From Persephonella sp. (GTDB taxonomy: Bacteria; Aquificota; Aquificia; Aquificales; Hydrogenothermaceae), in the NCBI RefSeq assembly GCF_027023985.1, contig NZ_JALVTW010000010.1, positions 62,001-126,000 on the forward strand: a stretch of 64,000 nt of DNA, read 5' to 3'. Each line of letters opens with the position of its first letter. Position 1 is the first letter of the stretch. Positions 26,696 through 37,250 of the stretch are shown here, piece by piece. Below the pieces are notes generated by a model that had not been told where the DNA came from, ran no database searches, and saw nothing but the letters and a program-made list of their open reading frames with translations. Made by a program: the position numbers and the translations under genes.

Positions 26696-27477
26696 TCCTG
26701 TGTATAACCTAACCTTTCTGATAATTCCTGAGATTTTTTGATAAATTCATCTTTGACTTTACCTGTTAATTCCTCGTAAGGAATTCTCCATGATGGAGCA
26801 GATAAAGTCATTGCTGCAACTACTCTACCTGTATGGTCTCTAACCGGCACAGAAAGACATCTAACTTCTTCTTCCCATTCCTCATCATCTATTGCATATC
26901 CGTTTTCTTTTACCATACGTATATGTTTTAAGAGCTCGTTCTTGTCTGTTATTGTTTTGGAAGTATATGGGACAAGTTTTTCATCCCTGAAAAATTCCTC
27001 AAGTTCATCCTCATCCATATCTGCCAGATGAACTTTTCCTGAGGCTGAAGCATAAAGGGGAAGCAATCTTCCAACCCTTGATTTAACAACGACAGGCCTG
27101 TTAACCTCATATGCATCAATATAAACTATTTCAAAACCACTCCTAACAGCCAGATAAACATTTTCCTGAAATTTTTCACCTAAATACTGAAGATAAGGTC
27201 TTGCTATGTTTCTAAGGTCTACATGGGACAGATAAGAATAACCGACCTCAAAATTTTTTATTCCAAGGGAGTATGTTTTTTTCTTTGGATTATAGTTTAC
27301 ATATCCTCTGTTTATGAGAACTTCAAGGATTTTTTCTATCTGATACAAGGAAGCATCTATATTTTTTTCTATTTCTTCAAGGGATACTTCGGAGTTTTTG
27401 GCAATAAAAAAAAGGATATCAAATGCTAAAGCTACGTTGTGGACAATGTAATCTTTTTTTGTTCTTTTTCTATACAT
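26692..27477 (-). CDS. IclR-family transcriptional regulator
   Basis: 261 residues. An N-terminal winged helix-turn-helix (about residues 14-75) contains SLEEIEKNIDASLYQIEKIL and YNPKKKTYSLG. The C-terminal IclR effector domain has GFEIVYIDAYEV, GRLLPLYASASGKVHLA (an IclR hallmark) and YAIDDEEWEEEVRCLSVPV. Effectors are usually small organic acids. It leads the operon with the M20 peptidase and the 52-residue protein. It could regulate that operon itself. Confidence 0.92.
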   Translation of the reverse strand: MYRKRTKKDYIVHNVALAFDILFFIAKNSEVSLEEIEKNIDASLYQIEKILEVLINRGYVNYNPKKKTYSLGIKNFEVGYSYLSHVDLRNIARPYLQYLGEKFQENVYLAVRSGFEIVYIDAYEVNRPVVVKSRVGRLLPLYASASGKVHLADMDEDELEEFFRDEKLVPYTSKTITDKNELLKHIRMVKENGYAIDDEEWEEEVRCLSVPVRDHTGRVVAAMTLSAPSWRIPYEELTGKVKDEFIKKSQELSERLGYTQE

Positions 27478-27501
27478 TGAATTTCTCGGGAGTTATTTTA
27501 A

Positions 27502-27580
27502 TGGCGGAGCCGACGGGATTCGAACCCGCGACCTCCGGCGTGACAGGCCGGCGTTCTGGGCCAGGCTGAACTACGGCTCC
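27502..27580 (-). tRNA. tRNA-Asp (GTC)
   Basis: The minus strand folds as a cloverleaf: acceptor GGAGCCG/CGGCTCC, anticodon stem GCCGG... with loop CTGTCAC (anticodon GTC), T-loop GGTTCGAATCC, discriminator G and an encoded 3' CCA (27502-27504). It is ten bases downstream of tRNA-Val and likely processed from one transcript. Confidence 0.97.
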
Positions 27581-27590
27581 GCAAAATAAG

Positions 27591-27664
27591 TGGGCGGTAT
27601 AGGATTCGAACCTATGACCCCCTCCTTGTAAGGGAGGTGCTCTGGCCAACTGAGCTAACCGCCC
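27591..27664 (-). tRNA. tRNA-Val (TAC)
   Basis: The minus strand reads GGGCGGT...ACCGCCC with discriminator A. The anticodon stem CCTCC/GGAGG encloses loop CTTACAA (anticodon TAC). D-loop AGCTCAGTTGG and T-loop GGTTCGAATCC are canonical. Unlike the adjacent tRNA-Asp, no CCA is encoded (CTT follows), so it must be added by a nucleotidyltransferase. Confidence 0.97.
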
Positions 27665-27702
27665 AATCAGGACAAATATAATATAAACTTTTTTTCAAAA
27701 TG

Positions 27703-28524
27703 TCAACACTCTTTGGCAGTTTTAAGCCTGTTTACCATAAGTGTGCCGCAGCCACCTATTTTCCTTGTTCTATATTTATTTGATAAAGTAACCCTGATAT
27801 CCTTGTTTTTCAGGAATAGGAAAGCTTTTTCATACTCTTCATCAGAGGTGGTTTTATATGGAATACCTTCTATCTCATTGTATTTTAGCAGGGATACTCC
27901 TATTCTTAACTCTTTTGCAATCTGGGCAAGTTTTTCCAATTCCTCAGGTGAATCATTTACTCCATTAATCAGCAAATATGCTATGTTATACATTTTTCTT
28001 TTTCTGTTTGATAGTTTTGATAAATGTTCTTTTAAAACAGGAATTATTTTTTCCAGTGGCTCCCCGTAAGGAATTATCTGTTTTCTTTTCTGGGTATCAA
28101 CGCTGTGGAAGGATATATTTACCCCATTGTGTGGTAGTTCAAGAAGTTCTTTAAGATGCTTAACAGGAAAGCCGGTTGTATAAAATGAGCATTTGAGCCC
28201 TTTTTCTTTGAAATACCAGAATGCCTTTTTGACATTTTCCCAGTTAAGAAGCGGTTCTCCAATACCTGCAAAAGCAATATTTTTTATCTCAAGACCATCT
28301 TTGGTCGCCAGTTCGTATTGAAAGATTATTTCATCTGCAGACAGATTTCTGATTAGCCCATTCATACCAGAAGCACAAAAGGAGCATCTAACAGGACAAC
28401 CAAGCTGTGAGGATACACACAGAGTATCTCCTCTATAATAAACAGCCTCTACGGTAAATTGGTCATCGGTTTGAACTTCCAATAATTTATTAAGCTGGTC
28501 TTCTATTACAGTTTCTACCTTCAT
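27703..28524 (-). CDS. RlmN-like radical SAM protein lacking the N-terminal domain
   Basis: 273 residues. SSQLGCPVRCSFCASGMNG carries the radical SAM CxxxCxxC (Cys43, Cys47, Cys50), followed by RNLSADEIIFQYE, AFAGIGEPLLNW and the C-terminal RTRKIGGCGTL, where RlmN/Cfr have the methyl-carrying cysteine. RlmN makes m2A in 23S rRNA and tRNA. The protein is about 80 residues shorter than RlmN because the N-terminal accessory RNA-binding domain is reduced. It may be a divergent RlmN-like enzyme with a different target. The gene lies upstream of the tRNA pair on the other side of a 38-bp gap. Confidence 0.8.
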   Translation of the reverse strand: MKVETVIEDQLNKLLEVQTDDQFTVEAVYYRGDTLCVSSQLGCPVRCSFCASGMNGLIRNLSADEIIFQYELATKDGLEIKNIAFAGIGEPLLNWENVKKAFWYFKEKGLKCSFYTTGFPVKHLKELLELPHNGVNISFHSVDTQKRKQIIPYGEPLEKIIPVLKEHLSKLSNRKRKMYNIAYLLINGVNDSPEELEKLAQIAKELRIGVSLLKYNEIEGIPYKTTSDEEYEKAFLFLKNKDIRVTLSNKYRTRKIGGCGTLMVNRLKTAKEC

Positions 28525-28596
28525 GGCAGGTATAATATACTCCTTGAAATAAATTCAATCAATATCATTTTGATTTATAATTATCTAAAAAAATAA

Positions 28597-31248
<2,652 letters not shown>

Positions 31249-31250
31249 TT

Positions 31251-32189
31251 ATGTTTTTAAAACCAAAAAGACAGGGAACTGTTATATTTTTCCTTGTCCT
31301 TTATACCACTGCTTTCTCACAGGAGAGTTTTATTGATATACTTCACAGAAAAATATCTGCTGTAGTTCATAATACAGCAGGGAAATTAGACAGTTTTTTT
31401 GCCGACCCTAAGATTAAAGAAGAAACAAAAGCATATCTAAGGCTTAGAGCAGGATTTGAGTATAACACTTCTCCTGATTTTAAAGATATATTTAAAGCTG
31501 ATTTTAAAATAAGACTGGCAAAATTAGAAAAAAGTCTTGGTTTGTATATAGAAAGTTATCGGGAAAAACTACCTCATAAAGAAGAGGAGGAACCTGTAAA
31601 AATAGAAGAAGAGCAAAAAGGTAATATATCCGTTGGAATTGAGTATAAACCTAAGACAAAGTTCATAAAACATAAATTTTCCGTCGGACTAACAGGTTCT
31701 CCCAAAATCTATGCAAAATACCAGATTTACAATAAGCCGATTGTATATAAAAGATGGGAAATTACTGCATATCAAAGGTTCAGGGCAGAAAGGAAGTTAA
31801 ATGACTACAGATTAGAAGAAAGCACAGAAATTTATATAGACAGGCTAATTAGGAAAAATACTATATGGAGAATATATTTAGAAAGATATAAAGCCTCAAA
31901 TGTGCCCTATCAGATACTTAATTACTCTACGGCAATAAGAATTTATAATCCATTAAAAAAAATATATAAAAGGCCTACCGCTGTGGAGTTTTCTGGGGGA
32001 ATAAACCAGCATAGATTAATAAATGGTTTTGTGAATAGCTATACCATTCAAAATAAACTCAGGTTCAACTTCTGGAAAAAATGGGCATTTTTTAATATCT
32101 ATACAGGTTCTAATTGGGAAAAAGATAGAGGATTTAAAGGAACACCTTTTATAAAGGTATTTTTTGAGTTTTATTTTGGTAAGATGTAA
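31251..32189 (+). CDS. Predicted exported outer-membrane beta-barrel protein
   Basis: 312 residues. A signal peptide (GTVIFFLVLYTTAFSQE, residues about 9-25) is followed by a charged region with a Glu-rich stretch (about 105-122) and many alternating hydrophobic/aromatic strands such as NISVGIEYKPKTKF, HKFSVGLTGSPKIY and KKWAFFNIYTGSNWE. The last residues, FIKVFFEFYFGKM, do not end in the classic C-terminal Phe but contain an aromatic strand. No family is recognised. It directly follows alaS, a placement likely due to packing. Confidence 0.6.
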   Translation: MFLKPKRQGTVIFFLVLYTTAFSQESFIDILHRKISAVVHNTAGKLDSFFADPKIKEETKAYLRLRAGFEYNTSPDFKDIFKADFKIRLAKLEKSLGLYIESYREKLPHKEEEEPVKIEEEQKGNISVGIEYKPKTKFIKHKFSVGLTGSPKIYAKYQIYNKPIVYKRWEITAYQRFRAERKLNDYRLEESTEIYIDRLIRKNTIWRIYLERYKASNVPYQILNYSTAIRIYNPLKKIYKRPTAVEFSGGINQHRLINGFVNSYTIQNKLRFNFWKKWAFFNIYTGSNWEKDRGFKGTPFIKVFFEFYFGKM

Positions 32190-32275
32190 ACCGTCTTAAT
32201 GGCTTTTAAAAAATTGCAAACTAAAACTTGTTGACGAAAAGAAAAAGGTAGTTATCAAAAAACTTGAGGTGGTTT

Positions 32276-32749
32276 TTGAACCAAAGAAGGTTTAAAGAAA
32301 TTCAAAAATCTATAGAAGAAAAGTTTGTAAAAAATCTGGAAAAGCTTGATTTATCTTCAAAAGAAAGGTTTTTGGAAACCTTTCCTAATATCTGGAAGAA
32401 GAAAAGAAAGTTTGAAGAACATGTTAGGAAGAGAATTGAAATGGGACATATTTCACTTGAAAACTCTGAGTTGTTTTACGCCAAAAAAATTATAGAAGTG
32501 TTGGCAACAGCAGAAGATATTTATGTTGAATTTGGAGAAACGGAACACAAAGTTGATTATGTGAAATCAAAAGATTGGATTGTAATTCTCGGGAAAAAAG
32601 GAAAGATAGAAACAGCCTATAAGTTAGAAATAAATTTGCAAACTCTTTTGGAAAGCCATAAAATTAAATATGAAATACAAAGAGGACATTTTAATGAAGA
32701 ATTTAGAAAAGCTATTAAAAGCTTATGGAATAGGGTTAAGTTATTTTAA
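32276..32749 (+). CDS. Hypothetical protein, possible BECR-fold nuclease toxin
   Basis: 157 residues, very basic, no signal. EEHVRKRIEMGHISLENSELF followed by YAKKIIEVL and later DWIVILGKKGKIETAYKL recalls phage-type Barnase/ColicinE5-D/RelE-like (PBECR) nucleases, which pair an early His/Lys/Arg with a late strand. This is pattern recognition only. The TTG at 32276 has GAGGTGG just upstream; an earlier in-frame TTG is 32264. The following gene starts 56 bp before its stop, an overlap common in toxin-antitoxin pairs. It opens the accessory island. Confidence 0.5.
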   Translation: MNQRRFKEIQKSIEEKFVKNLEKLDLSSKERFLETFPNIWKKKRKFEEHVRKRIEMGHISLENSELFYAKKIIEVLATAEDIYVEFGETEHKVDYVKSKDWIVILGKKGKIETAYKLEINLQTLLESHKIKYEIQRGHFNEEFRKAIKSLWNRVKLF

Positions 32750-32969
32750 TGAAGATGACCCTGAAGCTGATTTACTTTTTGTTTACCGTTCCGAAATAGA
32801 AAAACATAAGCAAATATTAACTCCTTCCCAATTAAATGAACTTTATAAATATGACCTTAAAGCCTTTGAACTTTATGAAAAATATAAAAACTTTAAAACA
32901 GAAGCAGTTGACTGGTTAAGAGAAACTGTTAAACTGGCAAAATCTAACCTTTCTCCTCAACTTAAATAA
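32694..32969 (+). CDS. Hypothetical protein overlapping the possible toxin gene
   Basis: 91 residues with mainly helical, acidic character (MKNLEKLLKAYGIGL, then DPEADLLFVYRSEIEK). The ATG at 32694 is chosen because GAGG lies eight bases upstream; an ATG at 32670 overlaps this site. The gene begins inside the upstream coding region. If the upstream protein is a toxin, this is the obvious antitoxin candidate, but no family motif supports it. Confidence 0.5.
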   Translation: MKNLEKLLKAYGIGLSYFNEDDPEADLLFVYRSEIEKHKQILTPSQLNELYKYDLKAFELYEKYKNFKTEAVDWLRETVKLAKSNLSPQLK

Positions 32970-33152
32970 AATCATAAATGAAAATTTGTGATTGTTTATC
33001 TCCTCTTTACTTCTATTTATTTTTACCTACGTTGGTAAACAGTTCCCCACATAGGATTTAAGTTATGGTAAAATTTACACAGTCAGTTATTTGGACGGTT
33101 TCTTTGGAAGATTCCTACACTCCCACCACTCTTGAAATCTTTCTACAAATTT

Positions 33153-33458
33153 CTACATTTTATTTTTTAGTTCTTTAGCCATTTTTAAAAGTTCTTTTGC
33201 TGTCTTTAACTGCAAATCAGCTTGATCTCTTCCTGTTTTATGACGCATGGATTTTGTTAATCCTCCAACCATACCTTTCAACTTGTTTATTAAAGATTCA
33301 TCTCCTAATTTTTGAGCCAAATCTAAAAGTTCTCTTGCTGTTTTTAATTGTTCCTCTGCAGGATCACGGTTTAAATTATACCTTGTAGATTTTGTTAAAC
33401 CTCCTATCATTCCTATTAGTCTTCTTATAAGAAGGTTCAAAAGTTCTTCTTTATCCAT
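33153..33458 (-). CDS. Small tandem-repeat protein next to the dynamin genes
   Basis: 101 residues. Two copies of a roughly 38-residue unit are visible: LIGMIGGLTKSTRYNLNRD then EEQLKTARELLDLAQKL, and LKGMVGGLTKSMRHKTGRD then LQLKTAKELLKMAKEL. The copies differ at several positions, so the duplication is old. It is predicted all-helical with a Gly-rich turn. The ATG at 33458 has AGAGGAT eight bases upstream. It is the last minus-strand gene before the dynamin-like GTPase genes and may be cotranscribed with them. No known function. Confidence 0.6.
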   Translation of the reverse strand: MDKEELLNLLIRRLIGMIGGLTKSTRYNLNRDPAEEQLKTARELLDLAQKLGDESLINKLKGMVGGLTKSMRHKTGRDQADLQLKTAKELLKMAKELKNKM

Positions 33459-33581
33459 CCGTATATCCTCTTTATTAATAAAAACTATATTTATTAAATC
33501 TAAAAATTTTATTCTATTCTGCAATCAAAAAAAGCATTCTATCTATCACATTTACACTTTTAAATAAATAAAAAACAAAAA

Positions 33582-34259
33582 TTATTTAAGTTCGTTTTCA
33601 TATTTTAAAAATATTTCATGGCTTCTTTTAAAGAATTCAGATTTATGTTTTTCTATACTAAGATTATCTTTCAACTCTTGTATAGAATTAAAAATATAGA
33701 CATTCTCTTTACTTATTCCTATAAGCTCTAATTTGGTCAAAACTTCTTCGCAAGTCTTGCACAAAACTAAAAAATGAGTTCCTTCTTTTAAGGAAACTTG
33801 AATATAACCAAATTCTATATTTTTATCCAAATATTTTAGAAAAGTTTCCGATGTTGCGTAGTTTATCATTTTAAGCTCATCTATGATTTTTTGTAAAGAA
33901 TCTGTAATTTCCTTATTTTTCGATGTGATTTTTTTGAACTCTCTTACAATATTGTAAAAATTATTTTCTATCTTTTTTATTTCTCTATTTATTTTTAAAG
34001 AAATTTCCTTTCTAATCTTTGTGGCTATCTTTTTCACTTCATATCGAGCTTTTCTTTTGGCATTTGCTTTTTTTCTATCAGGATTATCAAAAAACCAGTC
34101 CCAGATTTTCCTCAAGGCAGATATTACTATTGCAGCTATTCCTACCACCTTTGCAATTGAAAAAGCTGCTATTATCCCTATTACGATAAATATTAAATCT
34201 ACTATTTCCTTAAATATTTCTTCTAGTTTCCACTCAAGTTCTTTTAAAATATTTTCCAT
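33582..34259 (-). CDS. Membrane-paddle and C-terminal fragment of the split dynamin-like gene
   Basis: 225 residues if started at the ATG at 34259, but the frame is open further upstream to the A8 run, adding about 50 residues. A hydrophobic hairpin (DLIFIVIGIIAAFSIAKVVG, then IAAIVISALRKIWDW) matches the membrane-inserting paddle of bacterial dynamins. Lys/Glu-rich helices and a tail containing KTCEEVL follow. Confidence 0.5.
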   Translation of the reverse strand: MENILKELEWKLEEIFKEIVDLIFIVIGIIAAFSIAKVVGIAAIVISALRKIWDWFFDNPDRKKANAKRKARYEVKKIATKIRKEISLKINREIKKIENNFYNIVREFKKITSKNKEITDSLQKIIDELKMINYATSETFLKYLDKNIEFGYIQVSLKEGTHFLVLCKTCEEVLTKLELIGISKENVYIFNSIQELKDNLSIEKHKSEFFKRSHEIFLKYENELK

Positions 34260-34408
34260 TTTGATATTAATTTCGGAAGTCGCGATAGAAACATCCTTTT
34301 CTTTTTTTTGGAAAAATTTGTTTAATACTTTTAGGAGATACCTTATTTTTTCTGCTGTTAAATCAATACGTTTTTTGGTCTTCTGAGAATAGTTTTTAAT
34401 CTCTCTTT

Positions 34409-35026
34409 CTATTTTTTTTCTAAACTTGCAGAAAATAGTTTTTGTCTATACGTTATTTCTTCTTCTATTTTTTTTTCATCGTATTCATATTCGATGGCCT
34501 CATATAAAAACTCTAATAAATCATTCTCAAATTTAGCTATTTCTATATCCGTTATCTTTTTTATATTTTCTTTCAATATATCCTTTTCTTTCTTCAAGTT
34601 TTCTTGAAGAGATTTTATTTCTTCAGTTACTTCTTTTAGCGATTTATCAAGATTTTTCTTTAAAGATAAAATATTCCTTATAACATTCTCCTGGGATTTT
34701 AAAATCTTCCTCGTATAATCCCATGGAATTACTACGTTTTTCCTTTGATTCTCTTTTTTGAGTATTTCTTCAAGAATTCTTATATTTGAAATTTCCTCTA
34801 AATATTCTCTCGTTGAATAATTTTTTAGAGCACTTTCAAAACTTGACTTTAGATTATCTGGGATACGCTTGGCTCTTGCAAAAAAAGCATATAATGCATG
34901 AATTATAAAAATATCTTTAAAAGATTCTCCTAAATACTCTTCTAAATGTTTTCTTGATCTTTCTTCTACTATCTTAATATTGTTTTTTAATAATTTTTCC
35001 AAAGCCAAAGGGGGGGAGAATTCCAC
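34409..35026 (-). CDS. Stalk fragment of the split dynamin-like gene
   Basis: Read alone, 205 residues from a GTG inside the previous fragment. After the C7 run the natural continuation is LALEKLLKNNIKI. The segment is helical with long heptad-like stretches (ILSLKKNLDKSLKEVTEEIK), consistent with a dynamin stalk. It terminates at a TAG made by the A8 run. As a stand-alone gene it has no good ribosome-binding site. Confidence 0.45.
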   Translation of the reverse strand: MEFSPPLALEKLLKNNIKIVEERSRKHLEEYLGESFKDIFIIHALYAFFARAKRIPDNLKSSFESALKNYSTREYLEEISNIRILEEILKKENQRKNVVIPWDYTRKILKSQENVIRNILSLKKNLDKSLKEVTEEIKSLQENLKKEKDILKENIKKITDIEIAKFENDLLEFLYEAIEYEYDEKKIEEEITYRQKLFSASLEKK

Positions 35027-35549
35027 GAATATTTATCAATCCGTATACATATGTATTTTTATTTAGATATTGACGAATTTTTAATAAAGTATTTTTTTCA
35101 GGTTCTTTACTATGAGGAAAGATATAGAAAACAATATGAGCTTTATTTACAGCTTTCCATATTTCATTTTTAACTTTCTTTTCATCTCCTTCAATTCCAG
35201 GCATATCTAACAGTCTTATTTTTTTTCCAAAAGAAAAACTTCTTATTTCTCTTGTAAAATCTTTTACACCTGTTCCTATACTTCTTCCGTCTCCTTTTAT
35301 TAATGCTTCTATTAGAGTGCTTTTTCCAGCATTTGTTTCACCAAAAAATGCTACATTTAAAGTATCCCATTCTAAATGTTGAAATTTTCTTAAATAACTG
35401 CTGAGTCTCTCTATTTCTGTAAATATTGCTTTTTTTAAAGTATCAAATTCATCCTTATTTTCTTCTTGTAAAGATAATTCATATAGAGACTTAGATGAAG
35501 AGATAAATTGATCAACAAGTTTATCAATATCTTGTTTTAATTTTTCCAT
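34974..35549 (-). CDS. GTPase-domain fragment of the split dynamin-like gene
   Basis: 191 residues if read alone. The P-loop GETNAGKSTLIEAL (about residues 70-83) and DMPGIEGDEK (G3) define the GTPase domain. FTREIRSF near residue 98 may be the G2 region. The usual NKxD is replaced by LINIRG, so nucleotide specificity may be relaxed. Translation runs out of frame after NIRGILPP and ends IIKKQY. It starts two bases after the neighbouring dynamin gene stop. Confidence 0.6.
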   Translation of the reverse strand: MEKLKQDIDKLVDQFISSSKSLYELSLQEENKDEFDTLKKAIFTEIERLSSYLRKFQHLEWDTLNVAFFGETNAGKSTLIEALIKGDGRSIGTGVKDFTREIRSFSFGKKIRLLDMPGIEGDEKKVKNEIWKAVNKAHIVFYIFPHSKEPEKNTLLKIRQYLNKNTYVYGLINIRGILPPFGFGKIIKKQY

Positions 35550-35551
35550 CT

Positions 35552-37171
35552 TTAAACTTCCTTACATTTATTTAAAATAACATTTAATTTTTTCAATTTG
35601 TTTAATTGATTATTATAATTTTCATATTGTTCAATCACTAATTTTTCATTCTCTTCATAATCACTAATTACAAACAAAAAGTTTCCTTTCAAAAATTCTG
35701 GATTTGTTTGATTTATTAATTCTCCAAATAATTCATTTAAATTTCGGATAAGTTCATCCTTTTTCTTATCAAACATAATTTTACTTGCCACTTTTCCACC
35801 AACAATTAAAACTTCAATTAATATTCCTATTCCTTTTAAAGCAGTAGAGATTTTTCCTGCTAATTTGGTTGCTCCCCACGGTTTAAACTTAATTGGAAGT
35901 TTAAAGAAATCTCTTGTTTTTAATACCGCTTCAGAAGAAATATTAGCTTTGGATATAAAAGCTCTCAGCATAGGTCCTGCAAATTCTATTTTTTTTACAA
36001 GCTCTAAAGAAAGGTTATCTATCTCTTCATAAGTAAAGTATATTTTTTCTAGGGTATTTTGAACCTCTTTTAAATATCTATACAAAGACTCAATTTCTTT
36101 TTCATATATTTTTTCAATTTGGGTTTTTAATATTTCTGCAGTTTCTGAAGTGCCTATTTCTTTTTGTATAACTTCTTTTAACTCTTTAGCATCAGCAGTA
36201 GCCTGTATATCTGTAATTAAATTTCTTCTTAAATTATCTAATCTTTCCTTAATCCGATTACTAGTCTTAATTAGCTCATTCCTAACTTCATCTAATTCTT
36301 GCTGCAATTCTTTTTTTTGCAATTCTACTTCTTCAAGTTTCATTTCTAACTCTTCAATCCATTGTTCAATTTCCGATTTTATTCTTAACACCACATCCTT
36401 TATAACAGAATCAACTTTCTTTTGAATCAACTCGTATTTTTTCTTTTCGATAATAGAATTTATTATTTTTTCCAATTCTCTGATATTAGATAGTTTTTCA
36501 TATTCTTCTTTATTTTCTAACCAATACTTAATCCCCATTTCCCAAGGATCGGCGACTAAACAAACCACTAAATAGTCTTTTCTTTCAATTCCTAATATTT
36601 GATTTAAGGTAGATACTACTACATCTTTTTTTATTGAACAGGTTTCAGTAAAATCATCTTTGTTATTTATATCTATTCCCGTTTCATCCAATCTGTTTAT
36701 AACAAAAATTGTTTGATCCAATTTACCCAAATCTCTTAAGAGCCATTCTATAGTCTGATGTTGACTTTCCCTCAAAGGATTCATAGCATTAGTTACAAAA
36801 ATAACAAGATCCGTTTCAGATATATATTTTTTAGTTTTTTCATCATGTTCTATATGTTCTGAGAATAACCCTGGCGTATCTATTATTATGTAATCCTCAA
36901 ACAAATATTCTTCTATCTTATCTGTTGTAGGAGCTGGCGAAATCTTTAAATCTGTCCTGTTTAATAATGCAGACAAAATAGTAGTTTTACCATCAGAAAA
37001 TCCACCAAAGAAGACAATTCTGAATTTTTCATCTTTTAAATCTTCTATAGTCCGTTCTATTTTTTCTAACAATTCTTCTACATTCACAAATTCACGTGCT
37101 TCACCGATAATTTTTTTACATGTTTCAAGTTTTTTAATTGATTTACTCTTAAAATCGGAAAATCTTTTCAT
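35552..37171 (-). CDS. Dynamin-like GTPase, intact partner
   Basis: 539 residues. GTPase motifs are complete: GGFSDGKTTILSAL (G1, about residues 56-69), a Thr in PAPTTDK (G2), IIIDTPGLFSE (G3) and VINRLDE (G4). A coiled-coil stalk spans about 240-390 and a hydrophobic paddle lies near KISTALKGIGILIEVLIVGG. The GxFSDGKT loop recalls LeoA and related bacterial dynamins, which usually come in adjacent pairs (Campylobacter DLP1/2, ETEC LeoA/B). Such proteins bend or fuse membranes; some protect against phage. It starts 79 bp from a divergent nuclease gene, so the promoters share a region. Confidence 0.8.
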   Translation of the reverse strand: MKRFSDFKSKSIKKLETCKKIIGEAREFVNVEELLEKIERTIEDLKDEKFRIVFFGGFSDGKTTILSALLNRTDLKISPAPTTDKIEEYLFEDYIIIDTPGLFSEHIEHDEKTKKYISETDLVIFVTNAMNPLRESQHQTIEWLLRDLGKLDQTIFVINRLDETGIDINNKDDFTETCSIKKDVVVSTLNQILGIERKDYLVVCLVADPWEMGIKYWLENKEEYEKLSNIRELEKIINSIIEKKKYELIQKKVDSVIKDVVLRIKSEIEQWIEELEMKLEEVELQKKELQQELDEVRNELIKTSNRIKERLDNLRRNLITDIQATADAKELKEVIQKEIGTSETAEILKTQIEKIYEKEIESLYRYLKEVQNTLEKIYFTYEEIDNLSLELVKKIEFAGPMLRAFISKANISSEAVLKTRDFFKLPIKFKPWGATKLAGKISTALKGIGILIEVLIVGGKVASKIMFDKKKDELIRNLNELFGELINQTNPEFLKGNFLFVISDYEENEKLVIEQYENYNNQLNKLKKLNVILNKCKEV

Positions 37172-37250
37172 TGCTTTTCTCCCTCTATTTATTATGTAAT
37201 ATAATTACAAAAGACAATTTCGGTATAAATTTTACAATATAAAGAATATT

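Larger units (their letters stand above)
33582..35549 (-). pseudogene. Dynamin-like GTPase gene split into three frames by two homopolymer indels
   Basis: Three minus-strand frames (35549-34974, 35026-34409, 34259-33582) join into one 655-residue protein if a C7 run (35010-35016) loses one C and an A8 run (34412-34419 on the plus strand as T8) gains one A. The 148 bp between the second and third frames are then also open, without stops. The joined protein has the order of a bacterial dynamin: GTPase domain with GETNAGKST, coiled-coil stalk, hydrophobic paddle (LIFIVIGIIAAFSIAKVVG), second stalk. Shift causes could be sequencing error, real decay, phase-variable runs or slippage. It is the partner of the intact dynamin gene just upstream. 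Confidence 0.75.

Noticed and set aside
32970-33152. Possible CRISPR repeat or leader in the AT-rich gap (GTTTCTTTGGAAGATTCC-like stretch)
   Set aside because: The stretch occurs once; no repeat-spacer periodicity was found on either strand.
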